A DNA stretch of 29,427 nt from contig PJEW03000037.1 in NCBI GenBank assembly GCA_002900995.3, positions 1 through 29,427 on the forward strand, read 5' to 3'. The notes under the pieces are model-generated. The model did no database searches and was not told where the DNA came from. It saw nothing but the letters and a program-made list of their open reading frames with translations. The position numbers and the translations under genes were made by a program. Positions 10,458 through 19,886 of this stretch are shown here, in pieces. The first letter of the stretch is position 1. Every line of letters starts with the position of its first letter. The stretch comes from Ganoderma boninense (lineage: Eukaryota > Basidiomycota > Agaricomycetes > Polyporales > Polyporaceae).

Positions 10458-10748
10458 ATGTTCACGCTGGCGACCCAACCTCACCGCCAACTCCCAAGAG
10501 TCATGCGCCCCTTGAAGCTGTACGAGCACCCAGACCTCAAGGCAGAGGAGCCCGACGTCTCGCTCCTTACCACCATCTGTTTCGTTCTCACACTCGCCTT
10601 GGCCGGCGCAATACTCGTCCTGAGCGTGTCGTGTCTCCTCTTATGGGACGACTGCAAACATGTGAGTTTTCTACGTGCTTTTGAATGGGACCCCCGTTGA
10701 TTTCTTGTGCAGCATATCCAATCTACACTGCACGGCCACACCTATTAA
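10458..10748 (+). CDS. Small single-span membrane protein, two exons, unknown function
   Basis: Exon 1 (10458-10661) reads from ATG through a charged N-terminus (RPLKLYEHPDLKAEEPD) into one strong transmembrane segment (TTICFVLTLALAGAILVLSV and the following SCLLLW), then DDCKH. A clean 51-bp intron follows, 10662-10712, with GTGAGT and TGCAG borders. Exon 2 (10713-10748) encodes HIQSTLHGHTY and a stop. The product is 79 residues with no frame break. A TATA box lies 84 bp upstream. There is no N-terminal signal peptide before the charged region, so it is probably a tail-proximal membrane anchor with a His-rich short C-terminus. I do not recognise the family. It converges on the cytochrome b561 gene. 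Confidence 0.6.
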
Positions 10749-11786
10749 CAGTACAGCAAGTGCTGAAGCGTTGATTTACTGCGCGCTTCGATTTTCCACA
10801 TAGTCTTCCCTTTCCCTTGGTTCTTGTCTTTGGTGAGCTCACAGGGACTTTCCATGCGCCATATTCCTGGCTGATAACATTGTGTAGCCCGCTTTGTAGA
10901 TTGCACCATTGTATCAATAGGTCTGCTCAACCACTCATCCGCCGCCCGCTCGATTTTGGCTATCGGGCGCTGTACTACGCCGCTGCATGATTACTGGCTT
11001 TAGAACTGTAGATTGGTCGCACATGACTGGATTTCCGAGAGGGTTTGTAAGAGGAGACCATGTATATCTACTAGATTCTCATAGCACTCGCTCGCTTGGC
11101 TTAATGCGTTAATCTTATTGCATTTCATATCATTGTTCTCTCTTCCATACCGACGAATGGACAGGTTGCCGAACAAGAGGTTGGCTTCGCCTCTTCGCTC
11201 GCAATCCCTTTGCCACTTGTCTGCTCCGACAGTACGCGAGCTCCGACTATTCGGTCCAGGAGGGGTGCTGTCAACGGACCCTATCGCTACGTATACCGGT
11301 TTTGTGCGTCTGGGGCGCAACGCTCACCACATTTGTCGATGAACGTGGGCGACAAGCAAGCGCGAGCACGGTACGGCAGCCGCCGTCATGAGCATCCGGT
11401 CAAGGACGGCCAAGATGGAGGGTTGTGCGCGGGAAGGGATTTACCCACAAAGTCAGCAGAGTACAGTCCTCGGAGTGAGCTCGGGTATAACCAGTAAGGT
11501 AGCCTACCAAACTACACCATTTCCAATGCTGTTCCGTCTCGCTGCGGTGTCTACTGGACAGGGCACGCAAGCTCCACCCCACAGCGTGCATGAATAATGC
11601 GCTAACGTACATGCCCGTCGCACAGCAGTCCGCATCCTTGACAAACTTCGGGGCGAAGTGACGCGCGGGGTGCGCTTCCTTCTTCCAAGCTCGCCGGAGG
11701 CGTCGAGCGGCCATCGACTCATCACTCTTCTGGAAGCAGGCCCCGCAGTTAGGCCAGGCCTCCGGGAGATGCCCCACATTGAGCAC
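10749..11786. other. Intergenic region between convergent genes
   Basis: It contains the 3' flanks of the small membrane-protein gene (+) and the b561 gene (-). A minus-strand frame at 11400-11786 starts right after the b561 stop codon and carries a Cys/Lys-rich stretch (KFVKDADCCATG), but it shows no domain and no clean splice pattern. Nothing else is recognised. Confidence 0.5.
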
Positions 11787-13819
11787 TCAGATGAACGCCG
11801 ACAGTGACACTGGCAGGGCCTGCACCTCTCGCATCTCGGTCCTCGTCTGCCCCTCTCCCGCCGCTTGCCCATCAGCCTCCTCCAAAGTGCTCGTCCACGC
11901 CGGGGGCGAGAACATGTCGTGGGTGCCGTCGTCTGCCAATCGATTGGCGATCGTCGCCGTTCTCCGCCGCGCGGCAACCGACTCTGAAGACGCGCGCGTG
12001 CCCGCCACCATTACTGGCAACGGCACGGGCATGCTCTCTGGGACGTTCCAGCCCAAGCGCTCTTGGGCGAGCTGTCTGCGGAGGAAGAGCAGCCCGATCG
12101 AGTACGCCCCTGCGAAGACCTGCGGCATAGCACGAAAAAAAGGTGGGTGTGAGCACGGAGCCAAATCGGTTGCATGACGTCGCGCGAACACATCAGCGAT
12201 TCGAAGGTTCGATCTGCGCACCACCATTGTAGCAGCCCATTGTGCGACACGCGACAGCGTTGTGTACGTCGGAGCTACAACTCTGATAGGATGGCGGGAC
12301 GGAGGGGGAGTGACACTGACCGCTGCCCAACCGATGCATATCGCGACGACGACGCGCTGGCTTCCGCCGCTCTCCCCCGCGTCTTGTTCTACGCCACTTA
12401 TGGTCTGTGAGGGGACGCCAAGGTCAGGTTAGCCAAAGCTTCGCTGCGGTTGATAAGGGGAAGGAGTGGGAGGGGAGCTAGCGGAGCTAGCGACGGCCAC
12501 TCACGGTGTATATCGACAGCCCGAAAACCGCGAGGCCGAGGACGACGTGCGCGACGTTCCGGGGCGGGTGACCCTTCCCGTCCTTTGGGCGGCGCAAGTG
12601 CACGAGCGTGCCAAGCGCGAGTTCGAAGATGTACAGGACAATGAGGGCCACACCGCAGATCTGCTCTCCGATGGCCACGGGCACGCGGCGTCGGTCGCGG
12701 AGTGAAAGAGCAAGACAAGTGTCAGAACCACTAGCAGGACAAGTGGAGAATACATTGGGTGAAAAGCCACACCTGGTGCGGCGTCACAACGTGCGCTCTG
12801 CCTCGCTGGGCAACCGCGAGCGGGCCCAGCGCCCATCCTACACAGACGAGGGGGATTCCCAGGACGACGTTGATGAACCAGTGCGCGGTGAACCACCTGG
12901 GCGTAAACACTCGCGCCCAACGAGCCACCAACGTCCCAAGGGGCAGCAATATCAGAAAGCCCGCAGCAGACAGGGCGGCGTGCGCGACAAAGAGCCCGTC
13001 CGTGCGCGATAGGTGAGAAGCCGTCATCCCAGGTGACTGGGGTGGCGCCGGGTCTGCTGCTGCCGAAGGCCCTCCAAGTTGGGTACTGCTGGCCGTGGGC
13101 GCCGAGGCCCGATCGCTGGCCAATTCAAGCTCCTTAGACAAGTTGAGGGAAAACGCCCCGGCGTCTAGGTGCTGCTCGATGAATGCAGAAGGGTCGGCGG
13201 CAGGAGCAGTCACGCCAAATGCCCAGACGAGCGATTGAATGGTATCGTTGTTCTTCGGAATATCGAATGCAAGGATGGTGGACACACCCTGTGACTGCGG
13301 AAAATCAGGTACTGAGCACCTTGCGCGGGTTCGCATAATCTAGACGCACTGTGTCATCGCGAAGGACCACAGTTGCCCGACGGGGAGGGTCGGTGACTGG
13401 AAGGGGTTCCACTCGACCCCGTAGCCTGCCGTTGAGATAGAATGACGGTCCCATTGACTGTTTTCCAGAGGATAACCATCGGGGAGTCCGCCATATGGCT
13501 GCCGAAGCCACTAAAACAGAGTCTGTCAGCAAGGTACTGATACAGAAGAAGAGATCACGGCACGCACATTGCCATCCATCCTAGTTGGTTGAGCGACTTG
13601 AGCTCGTCTGCATCAGAGAATGCATGTTAGAAAGGCACATCATCGCCGTGGACCCCACGTACACGTCACTACCGTCGACTGAACGGTTGCGGTAACACAC
13701 ATCAGGGTCCCGCACCAGCAGTCGCCGTGAAGTGCTGAAACCTCGTGGATCCAAGACGTAGCTGGAGTCAATAGCACGAGTAGTAAGGTCTTTGGTAGGC
13801 GAGCCAAGAAAACGTGCAT
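11787..13819 (-). CDS. Secreted heme-domain (AA8/DOMON) plus cytochrome b561 transmembrane protein
   Basis: This resembles fungal proteins joining a cellobiose-dehydrogenase-type cytochrome domain to a b561 core, thought to pass electrons across the plasma membrane to extracellular iron or enzymes. I choose the ATG at 13819 because it opens a good signal peptide (MHVFLARLPKTLLLVLLTPA), unlike the ATG at 13883. The heme domain shows CGTLMCVTATV, LGWMA-GFGSHMADSPMVI and PKNNDTIQSLVWAFGV. The b561 part has VAHAALSAAGFLILLPLGTL, TAHWFINVVLGIPL, VVTPHQ, LIVLYIFELALGTLVHL, HPPRNVAHVVLGLAVFGL and VFAGAYSIGLLFLRR; conserved His residues are present for two hemes. A roughly 90-residue hydrophilic tail follows. 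Introns: 13608-13664, 13511-13567, 12661-12772, 12405-12504 and 12120-12320. Frame is lost near 13690 and 13310-13420. The domain call is strong; the electron acceptor is unknown. Confidence 0.85.
12474..12491. repeat. Two perfect tandem copies of GGAGCTAGC
   Basis: The two 9-bp copies lie at 12474-12482 and 12483-12491, inside a b561 intron (12405-12504) about 13 bp from its 5' splice site. This is probably a small slippage duplication. Confidence 0.8.
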
Positions 13820-14173
13820 CTTCTACGGCAGCCAAGAGGTGAAGGGGGAGAGGGGGAGGGAATTGGGGCATGAATAAGGACATGAAGGATCAGGCTGAAG
13901 GGGACATCCACGACACTTTCCAGGCGGCGCCGACGTCCCACAATAGTTCATACGCGACTCGCTCGAGGAGAGAGTATACCCATGGATGAGAAACGGGTCG
14001 CGTCGGACTCGGTGACTATACTGTCGGTCCGATGAGAAAGCGTGAGATTCACAGATTCAATGGAGTCTGACGGAAAAAGGCAGCGAAATCACGGGTATGC
14101 TCGAGATGGACTTCTAGATTACAATGCATGTCTGTTTACACCCCGACTGTCTTCGACCCGTTGTATGCATCGT
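13820..14173. other. Promoter region of the b561 gene and 3' flank of NDK
   Basis: About 350 bp lie between the NDK stop and the b561 start, both genes being on the minus strand. No ORF or clear TATA element stands out. Confidence 0.5.
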
Positions 14174-14864
14174 TTACTCGAAAATCCACTTGGCCTGGTC
14201 GTGAGTGTACTGAACGATACCCTCGGGGAACCAGCTGCATCGATGGCACTTAGCGGTACATTTCAGGCAAAGAGGGACATCCACTTACAGGCCGATCTCC
14301 TTCTCTGCGCTCTCGACAGAGTCGGAACCGTGGCAGATGTTGCGGCCGACGGCAAGGGCGAAGTCGCCACGGATGGTGCCTACATAGCATACGTGTTTAG
14401 TGCACGTGCGTACAGTGTGCTCAAAAATACTGACCGGGGGAAGACTGGAGAGGGTTGGTCGTGCCGAGCATGGCACGGCCCGTCTTGACTGCGTCAAGAC
14501 CTTGCCAGACCATGGCGACGACGGGGCCGGATGCCATGTACTGAATGAGGGAGGGGAAGAAGCCTTTGCCCTTGAGGTCGGCGTAGTCTATGCACATCAA
14601 ATAAGGATAAAGTTCAGAGAGCAAGATATGGCGAAGACATACGCTTTTCGAGGTGCTCGGGGGTAGCGTGGACAAGCTTGAGGGCAATGAGCTTGAAGCC
14701 ACGCTGCTCGAAGCGGCCGATGATGTTACCGACGAGTCCACGCTGGACACCGTCGGGCTGTAACCAGTGAGGGCGCGTCAGCCAGAGCTTGTTCTCGACC
14801 AGGATGGGTTAGAGGAGGATTTGCGCACCTTGACCATGATGTAGGTGCGCTCGTCGACAGACAT
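14174..14864 (-). CDS. NDK1: Nucleoside diphosphate kinase
   Basis: NDK moves the gamma phosphate of ATP onto nucleoside diphosphates through a phospho-histidine and keeps NTP pools balanced in the cytosol. Five exons join without any frame break to 151 residues, the usual family length. Exons are 14829-14864 ([12 protein letters not shown]), 14643-14757 ([20 protein letters not shown]), 14435-14587 ([29 protein letters not shown]), 14289-14379 ([20 protein letters not shown]) and 14174-14234 ([19 protein letters not shown], stop). The active-site His is in RNICHGSD. All introns are GT-AG and 54-71 bp long. A TATAAA (minus strand, 14940-14945) lies about 75 bp before the ATG. It is divergent from QCR7 across a 266-bp shared promoter. 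Confidence 0.97.
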
Positions 14865-15130
14865 GGCGAATGTGGGAGTGGGGTGGGGGAGATGGAAGAA
14901 GATAAAGAGATGGAGGACGAAAAAGAGGACGGCCGACGTTTTATACATCATCTTCCTCGATCTCTGCCTCCCTCGTATCGATCCCAAATCGGGCTCTCGG
15001 CGCTTCAGCGCTTTCTTGCCGACAGACGCCCAAGCCACTGAGACCAAACAACAACACACATCGTCGGGCAGAGTCGCGGTTGGGAGTCGGGACGAACGCA
15101 GCATAGACTTAGACACCAGACACCACCACC
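14865..15130. promoter_or_regulatory. Bidirectional promoter between NDK and QCR7
   Basis: A 266-bp gap separates the two start codons. The minus-strand sequence has TATAAA at 14940-14945 and a C/T-rich leader just before the NDK ATG (14870-14930 read on the minus strand). The QCR7 side has A/C-rich sequence (CAAACAACAACACAC and ACACCAGACACCACCACC) directly before its ATG, as in efficiently translated fungal genes. Confidence 0.7.
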
Positions 15131-15689
15131 ATGGCTATCTTCGGCCCCTTGGTCTCTCCCTCGCCCCTGCCATTCGCAGGAACCGCAGCGTCTATGCTTG
15201 GGTCAAGCCCGTCGCGGACTGGTACGCCAACGCCTCTGGCTACAGAAAAGTCGGCTTGAAGTACGACGACCTCCGTACGTGACGTTCCGTGCCTCGAATT
15301 TATGCTCTATCATGAACTCCTTTTCCTCTGCAGTCGTTGAGGAACGTCCCGATGTCCAGCGGGTGAGTGGTCATGTTTTCCTATTTCTTCCGCTGTGAAT
15401 GCGAACGTGTTCGTCAAGGCACTCGGACGTTTGACCGAACGCGAGGCGTACGACCGCCAGTACCGCTTCAAGCGCGCGTCCCAAGCTTCCGTCGTGCATG
15501 ACAACATCCGAAGGAGGAGTGGATTAAGCCCGAGGAGGTGTGTATCCTGGAACTCGGTTCACTTCACCCATCATGACACTTAACATCACGCAGGATATTC
15601 GCTACCTCAAGCCTCACGTCCAGAGTGTTATGGCCGAGGACCAGGAGCGCTGGAAGTGGGACAACATTGAGGTCAAGAGGACGAGGTAG
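15131..15689 (+). CDS. QCR7: Cytochrome bc1 complex (complex III) subunit 7, 14 kDa subunit; two 1-base losses
   Basis: QCR7 is a matrix-side subunit of mitochondrial ubiquinol-cytochrome c reductase, needed for complex III assembly. Exons are 15131-15274, 15334-15362, 15419-15537 and 15594-15689, with GT-AG introns of 56-59 bp. Motifs in order: MAIFGP, GLSLAPAIRRNRSVYAWVK, DWYANASGYRKVGLKYDDL, VEERPDVQR, ALGRLTEREAYDRQYRFKRA, KEEWIKPEE, DIRYLKPHVQSVMAEDQERW and IEVKRTR then stop. Two single bases are missing: one at the C run 15145-15148 (CCCC where five C are needed after MAIFGP) and one at 15508-15509 (CC where CCC would give NIPKEEW). With those two bases the spliced frame is 129 residues, the expected size. 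Both gaps look like homopolymer undercalls in an essential gene. Confidence 0.95.
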
Positions 15690-16187
15690 AAATCTTGCCT
15701 ACACGGGTTGTATAGCGGACGAGCACCTTATTTTACTGCCTAATGCATTCTATCTGCTGCAAGCGGTCGCTCTCCTTCCTCTCCTGACTCCAGTTCTACC
15801 TAAAGTTTTGGGGGTTCCTATATGCCGAGCATGTTCCTTCAGGTTCTGCCTGCTTGCACGACCTCCACAGACATCCACTCCGGGGCCCCGCCCAAGAACC
15901 GCCCACCACCCCGCGATTCGCTCAGGCTACTCAGCCAATAATATTGCACGGATTCCAGCTGTCGGCTCCATCCAGCCGAGGTCGACTTTTTGTGACGACT
16001 CTGCGAAGGCCCAAAGTCTCAAACAAATGAAAACCCCAGCCTTCTCACTCAATGCAAGCGAGTTGCATGCTTGGCAGTCGCGCATATTCTATAGATTGCA
16101 AAATTACATGCATACAGGCCTCATGCTACTTCGATACACCATACTTCACTTCGTGCCCGAACGAAAACAAAACCGAATGTCCCGTCT
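15690..16187. other. Convergent 3' flanks of QCR7 and transketolase
   Basis: About 500 bp contain no recognisable gene. An open frame covering most of it (15625-16239, +) starts inside QCR7 in a shifted frame and has no domain. Confidence 0.6.
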
Positions 16188-18966
16188 TCAGATGGCCTTC
16201 ACGAGCGGCGAAATGACCTCGCCGCCCTTCTGCTTGTAGAAGGTGATGACCTTCTTGCTGATCTCGGCTATGTCTGCAGATACGATAATCAGCCCTTCTG
16301 TGTGTCAATGTCTGACGTAGACGTAAAAGACGTACTGGAGCCGGTGATTCCGAACTTCTCGTACACCTTCTTGTACGGGCCAGACGCACCCCAGCCGGGC
16401 AGACCGTACTGCTCATGGCTGTACTTCGCCCACCCGAGAGTCTATTCGTCGCACATGAGCACCCCACACGCCTTCTCTTACGCAAAACGGAGGAAGACTC
16501 ACCGAGTACGCCTCCACGGAGAGGATGGGCGCACCGCTGCGGAGCACACTGAGCCTGTACTCTTGAGGTTGCTCATCGAAGATGCTCCAGCACGGGATCG
16601 ACACCACGCGCGCCTTGATACCCTCCCCATTGCGCAACGCGGCCGCCTCAAAGGCGATCGATACCTCCGAACCGGTTGACACGAGCGTGAGGTCCTCACC
16701 CGCGATCTCGTGCACGACGTACCCGCCTTGCGTGCGTGCTCGATCGTCGAGTTCTCGAGGTTCGGCAGGTTTTGGCGCGACAGGGAGAGGATTGAGGGCG
16801 TTCCGCGGCGCGTGAGTGCGCAGTAGTATGCTGCTGAGGTCTCGTTGCCGTCCGCGGGACGCCAGAAGTCGAGATTGGGGATGGCGCGGAAGTGCGCGGC
16901 AACCTCGACGGGCTGGTGCGTGGGACCGTCCTCACCAAGACCAATAGAATCGTGGGTAGCTGTTTGTGTGTATGGCGCTTAGGATCGATAATGTACGGAA
17001 GAACTGTCTGCTACATACCGACCCAAATAACCTGGTGCTTGCTGAGTGCCGATAGACGCACAGCACCGGCTGCGTATGAAACGAAGTTCTACGAGACAAG
17101 TTAGGACTTGATGGACTATCTGGGATGAGATCCACCTACCAGGAAAGTGGCGACGAAGGGAATGATACCACCGTACGCGTGGAGACCGTTGGCAATGGCA
17201 CCCATACCGTGCTCACGGACGCCAAATCGAATGTAGGTGCCCTTGTAGTTGCCGAGAACCGGTGCTCTCTGGTTGGAAGTCAATCATCGTCTTCGTGCGT
17301 GTGAGGTTAGAACCGGTCAGGTCGGCCGAACCACCAACGAGTTCAGGGATGATGGGGACAATCGCCGACAAACTATCTCCGATAGCTTACGGGACGCCTG
17401 CGCGGCATCAGAAGACTTGTACACGGGCAGGCTTCTCCCAGTTGAGAGGAAGCTTGCCAGCGATACGACGGGTGAGTTCAGCGTGCTCGTTGGGGTACTT
17501 CTGACCGTAGGACGCAAGGAGGGCGTTCCAGGCAGTCTCAGCCTTCGCACCCTTGGCCGCAGCGGAGTGGTATATCTCGTAGGTAGCATCAGGGACGTGG
17601 AAGGACTGGTCGGCGGGGAGACCAAACTTGGCCTTGAGCTGCTGAATGTCATCGGCCTTAAGCGCTGATTTGACGCATATTAGACATGTCCACGGTCGTA
17701 GTGAACATTCGGAACTCACGGGAACCGTGCACGCCATGGGTGCCCTGTTGCTTGGAGCCGTAACCAATAGTAGTGCGGAGACGGATCAGGGTGGGTTTGG
17801 TCTTATCCTTTTGCGCCTCGCAATGGCGTTGTGAATGGCTGCAAGGTCGCTGTTGGTACTGTCGTGAGCAACGGCGGATTCGTGAGAAGTGCCAAGCTTG
17901 CCTGTCGCCATCGTCCACATGGAGGGTTTGCCATCCATAGGATTGGAAGCGCTGTTCGACATTTTCCGTGAACGCAACGGCAGTGTCGCCGTCAATGGAG
18001 ATATCTACAAATCAGTCAGTATGATTTTCCATTAGCGTTGCTGTGGTTGCCAAGCTCACGGTTGTCGTCATAAATCTGCCGGATGCGATCAGCCGCGTTT
18101 CATGGAAAGGGAAATAGTCGGGTAACATACCACAATGAGGTTGCCCAATTGCAGGTGGCCAGCAAGAGAAGCCGCCTCGCTAGCAACACCTTCCATGAGA
18201 CAGCCGTCACCAGCGAATACTGTAACAATCATTCAGAACCAGGTATTGCATCGTTAACAATGTGGGCAGCTAACCGTACGTGTAGTTGTTGATGAGGTCG
18301 AAGCCATCCTTGTTGAAGGTGGCACCGAGGTGAGCCTGAGCGATGGCGAGACCAACTGCGTTGGAAATGCCCTGACCGAGGGGACCAGTCGTCAGCTCGA
18401 TGCCATCGGTGTGGCTGGCTTCTGGGTGGCCTGGGGTCAAGGAATCGATCTGGCGGAATGCCTTGAGATCGTCTAACGAGAGCTTGTAGCCGAGAAGATG
18501 AAGGAGGATATACTGCAGAGCGCAACTACCGCGGATTCAGCATTCTGCAGCATGCACCATTTTGGGTAAACTAACCCGTGGCTGTCACACCAGAAGTCAG
18601 AAAAACGTACTCCCTGAACTTACGAGACGCATACGTACCCGTTCGAGAGAACAAAGCGGTCACGGTTGAACCACTTGGAGTTCTTGGGGTTCGCGTTGAC
18701 GAAACTGCCCCTCTACTGAGCACAACATAATGCTATAATCGGAACGCGACATACCGGGTGAAGAGGACGTGAGCTGCCGGGGCCAGACCCATAGGGGCAC
18801 CTGAGGGCGGAAACCAATTCATTCCTTAGCACTACCCTGCTTCCGACCGCTATATGCGCGACATACCAGGGTGACCGGAGTTGGCTTTGCCTACGACATC
18901 GGCCGCCAGGGCACGAACGGTGGCAATGGCAATCTCATCGGAGGGCTGGGGGGCGAATTGGGACAT
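16188..18966 (-). CDS. TKL1: Transketolase; several 1-base frame breaks
   Basis: This thiamine-diphosphate enzyme of the non-oxidative pentose phosphate pathway moves two-carbon units between sugar phosphates in the cytosol. It starts [20 protein letters not shown], then [43 protein letters not shown] and the TPP motif [15 protein letters not shown] (about 18196-18218) with IVIYDDN. Further motifs are [122 protein letters not shown] and [12 protein letters not shown], then stop. About nine short introns interrupt it, one of them GC-AG (17850-17901). Single missing bases are inferred near 17819, 17431, 17372, 17265 and 16726; each is repaired by one nucleotide and the motifs resume immediately. 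TATATA (19014-19019) is about 50 bp before the ATG. Confidence 0.96.
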
Positions 18967-19270
18967 GGTTGGCGACACAGGGGGTTGGGGAAAGGTGGAG
19001 GAGAATTGTGTGCTATATACCCGCTGCGACAGTCGCGTTGAGCTGATATCTAATCACCGTCCATCCAGTCACGCCGCTCGGCGCTTCTCCAGCCCCCAGC
19101 CACCGGGACGCCCGTGCCGAGCCGACCGGGGCTCTCATCGTTGCGCCCTTGTCCTGTCCACTCGCATTAGCTCTCCCGCATTCCCTTCCACCAACGCCGT
19201 CCCTCGCACCGCTCTCAGACAGGTCTGTGCGTGGTACACGCCCGTCGCTAGCGCACCAAGTCACGAGAAC
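18967..19270. promoter_or_regulatory. Bidirectional promoter between transketolase and CMC2
   Basis: 304 bp separate the two start codons. A TATATA (19014-19019) sits about 50 bp upstream of the transketolase ATG on the minus strand. The CMC2 side is GC-rich with no obvious TATA. Confidence 0.6.
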
Positions 19271-19621
19271 ATGCACCCACAGCTGACCGAGAAAAAGCTA
19301 GGTTCGCACCGTTTGTGGGGTCGCATATGCCAGTCTGACAAATTCCTTCCACGCAGTCTGCCTGGAGTTTATCCAAGCACTCGACGCCTGTCACGCCGAT
19401 GGATGGTCGCGCTGGACGGGCGCATGTAATCAGGCGAAGACTGACCTGAATATGTGTCTCAGGAGGGAGGTACGCACCGACGTGTGAGTGGTCTTGACAT
19501 GCCCATGTCTCATGTCTGCCCCCGGTGCTAGCGCATCGACCGCACGACCAAGAACCGCGTTTCGGCTAGGGAGAAGCGAGGGAAGGTGGAACAAGCTTGG
19601 AAAGAGCTGCGTGAGGACTGA
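19271..19621 (+). CDS. CMC2: CMC2-like twin CX9C protein (cytochrome c oxidase assembly)
   Basis: CMC2 is a small intermembrane-space protein imported by the Mia40 disulfide relay and needed for cytochrome c oxidase biogenesis. Three short exons, 19271-19301, 19357-19469 and 19532-19621, splice to 77 residues without a frame break. It starts MHPQLTEKK, as do CMC2 relatives. The two CX9C motifs are CLEFIQALDAC and CNQAKTDLNMC, followed by LRRE, RIDRTTKNRVSAREKRGK and VEQAWKELRED, then stop. Introns are 55 and 62 bp; the first has a less usual GTTCGC 5' border, the second GTACGC to CTAG. It is divergent from transketolase and converges on the alpha-xylosidase gene. No single open frame covers it, so it is easy to miss. 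Confidence 0.88.
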
Positions 19622-19886
19622 GGGGGCACGTACCGTCCTCGCCGTCTGTCTCCCTCGACTATACAAGGCACCTCACGGAAGACACCGTGAAGCATGTGGC
19701 TGTCGTCCGCTTCTGGAAGGGGCTAGCCTTTTCCTGGTGACCGTCCAGTCTCGCCAGTCGGGGACAAGAAGTGTTGCGGTGATCTTCCCTCGCTCTACTT
19801 CGCATCATGCAATGACCACACATTCTATCCTTGCTACATATCGTACATTTGACTGTGCTCTCCATAATCCAGCGCCCCACAACACC
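19622..19886. other. Convergent 3' flanks of CMC2 and alpha-xylosidase
   Basis: 265 bp hold no recognisable gene, only the 3' ends of two genes pointing at each other. Confidence 0.6.

Noticed and set aside
11400..11786. Minus-strand frame right after the b561 stop as an extended C-terminus
   Set aside because: No in-frame link or splice site pair joins it, and it lacks recognisable sequence.
13820..13883. Upstream ATG at 13883 as the b561 start
   Set aside because: Its N-terminus is not a good signal peptide, while the ATG at 13819 opens a typical one in the frame leading to CGTLMCVTATV.
18229..18525. 98-codon minus-strand frame inside transketolase
   Set aside because: The true frame here is the other one, reading [20 protein letters not shown] and [15 protein letters not shown].
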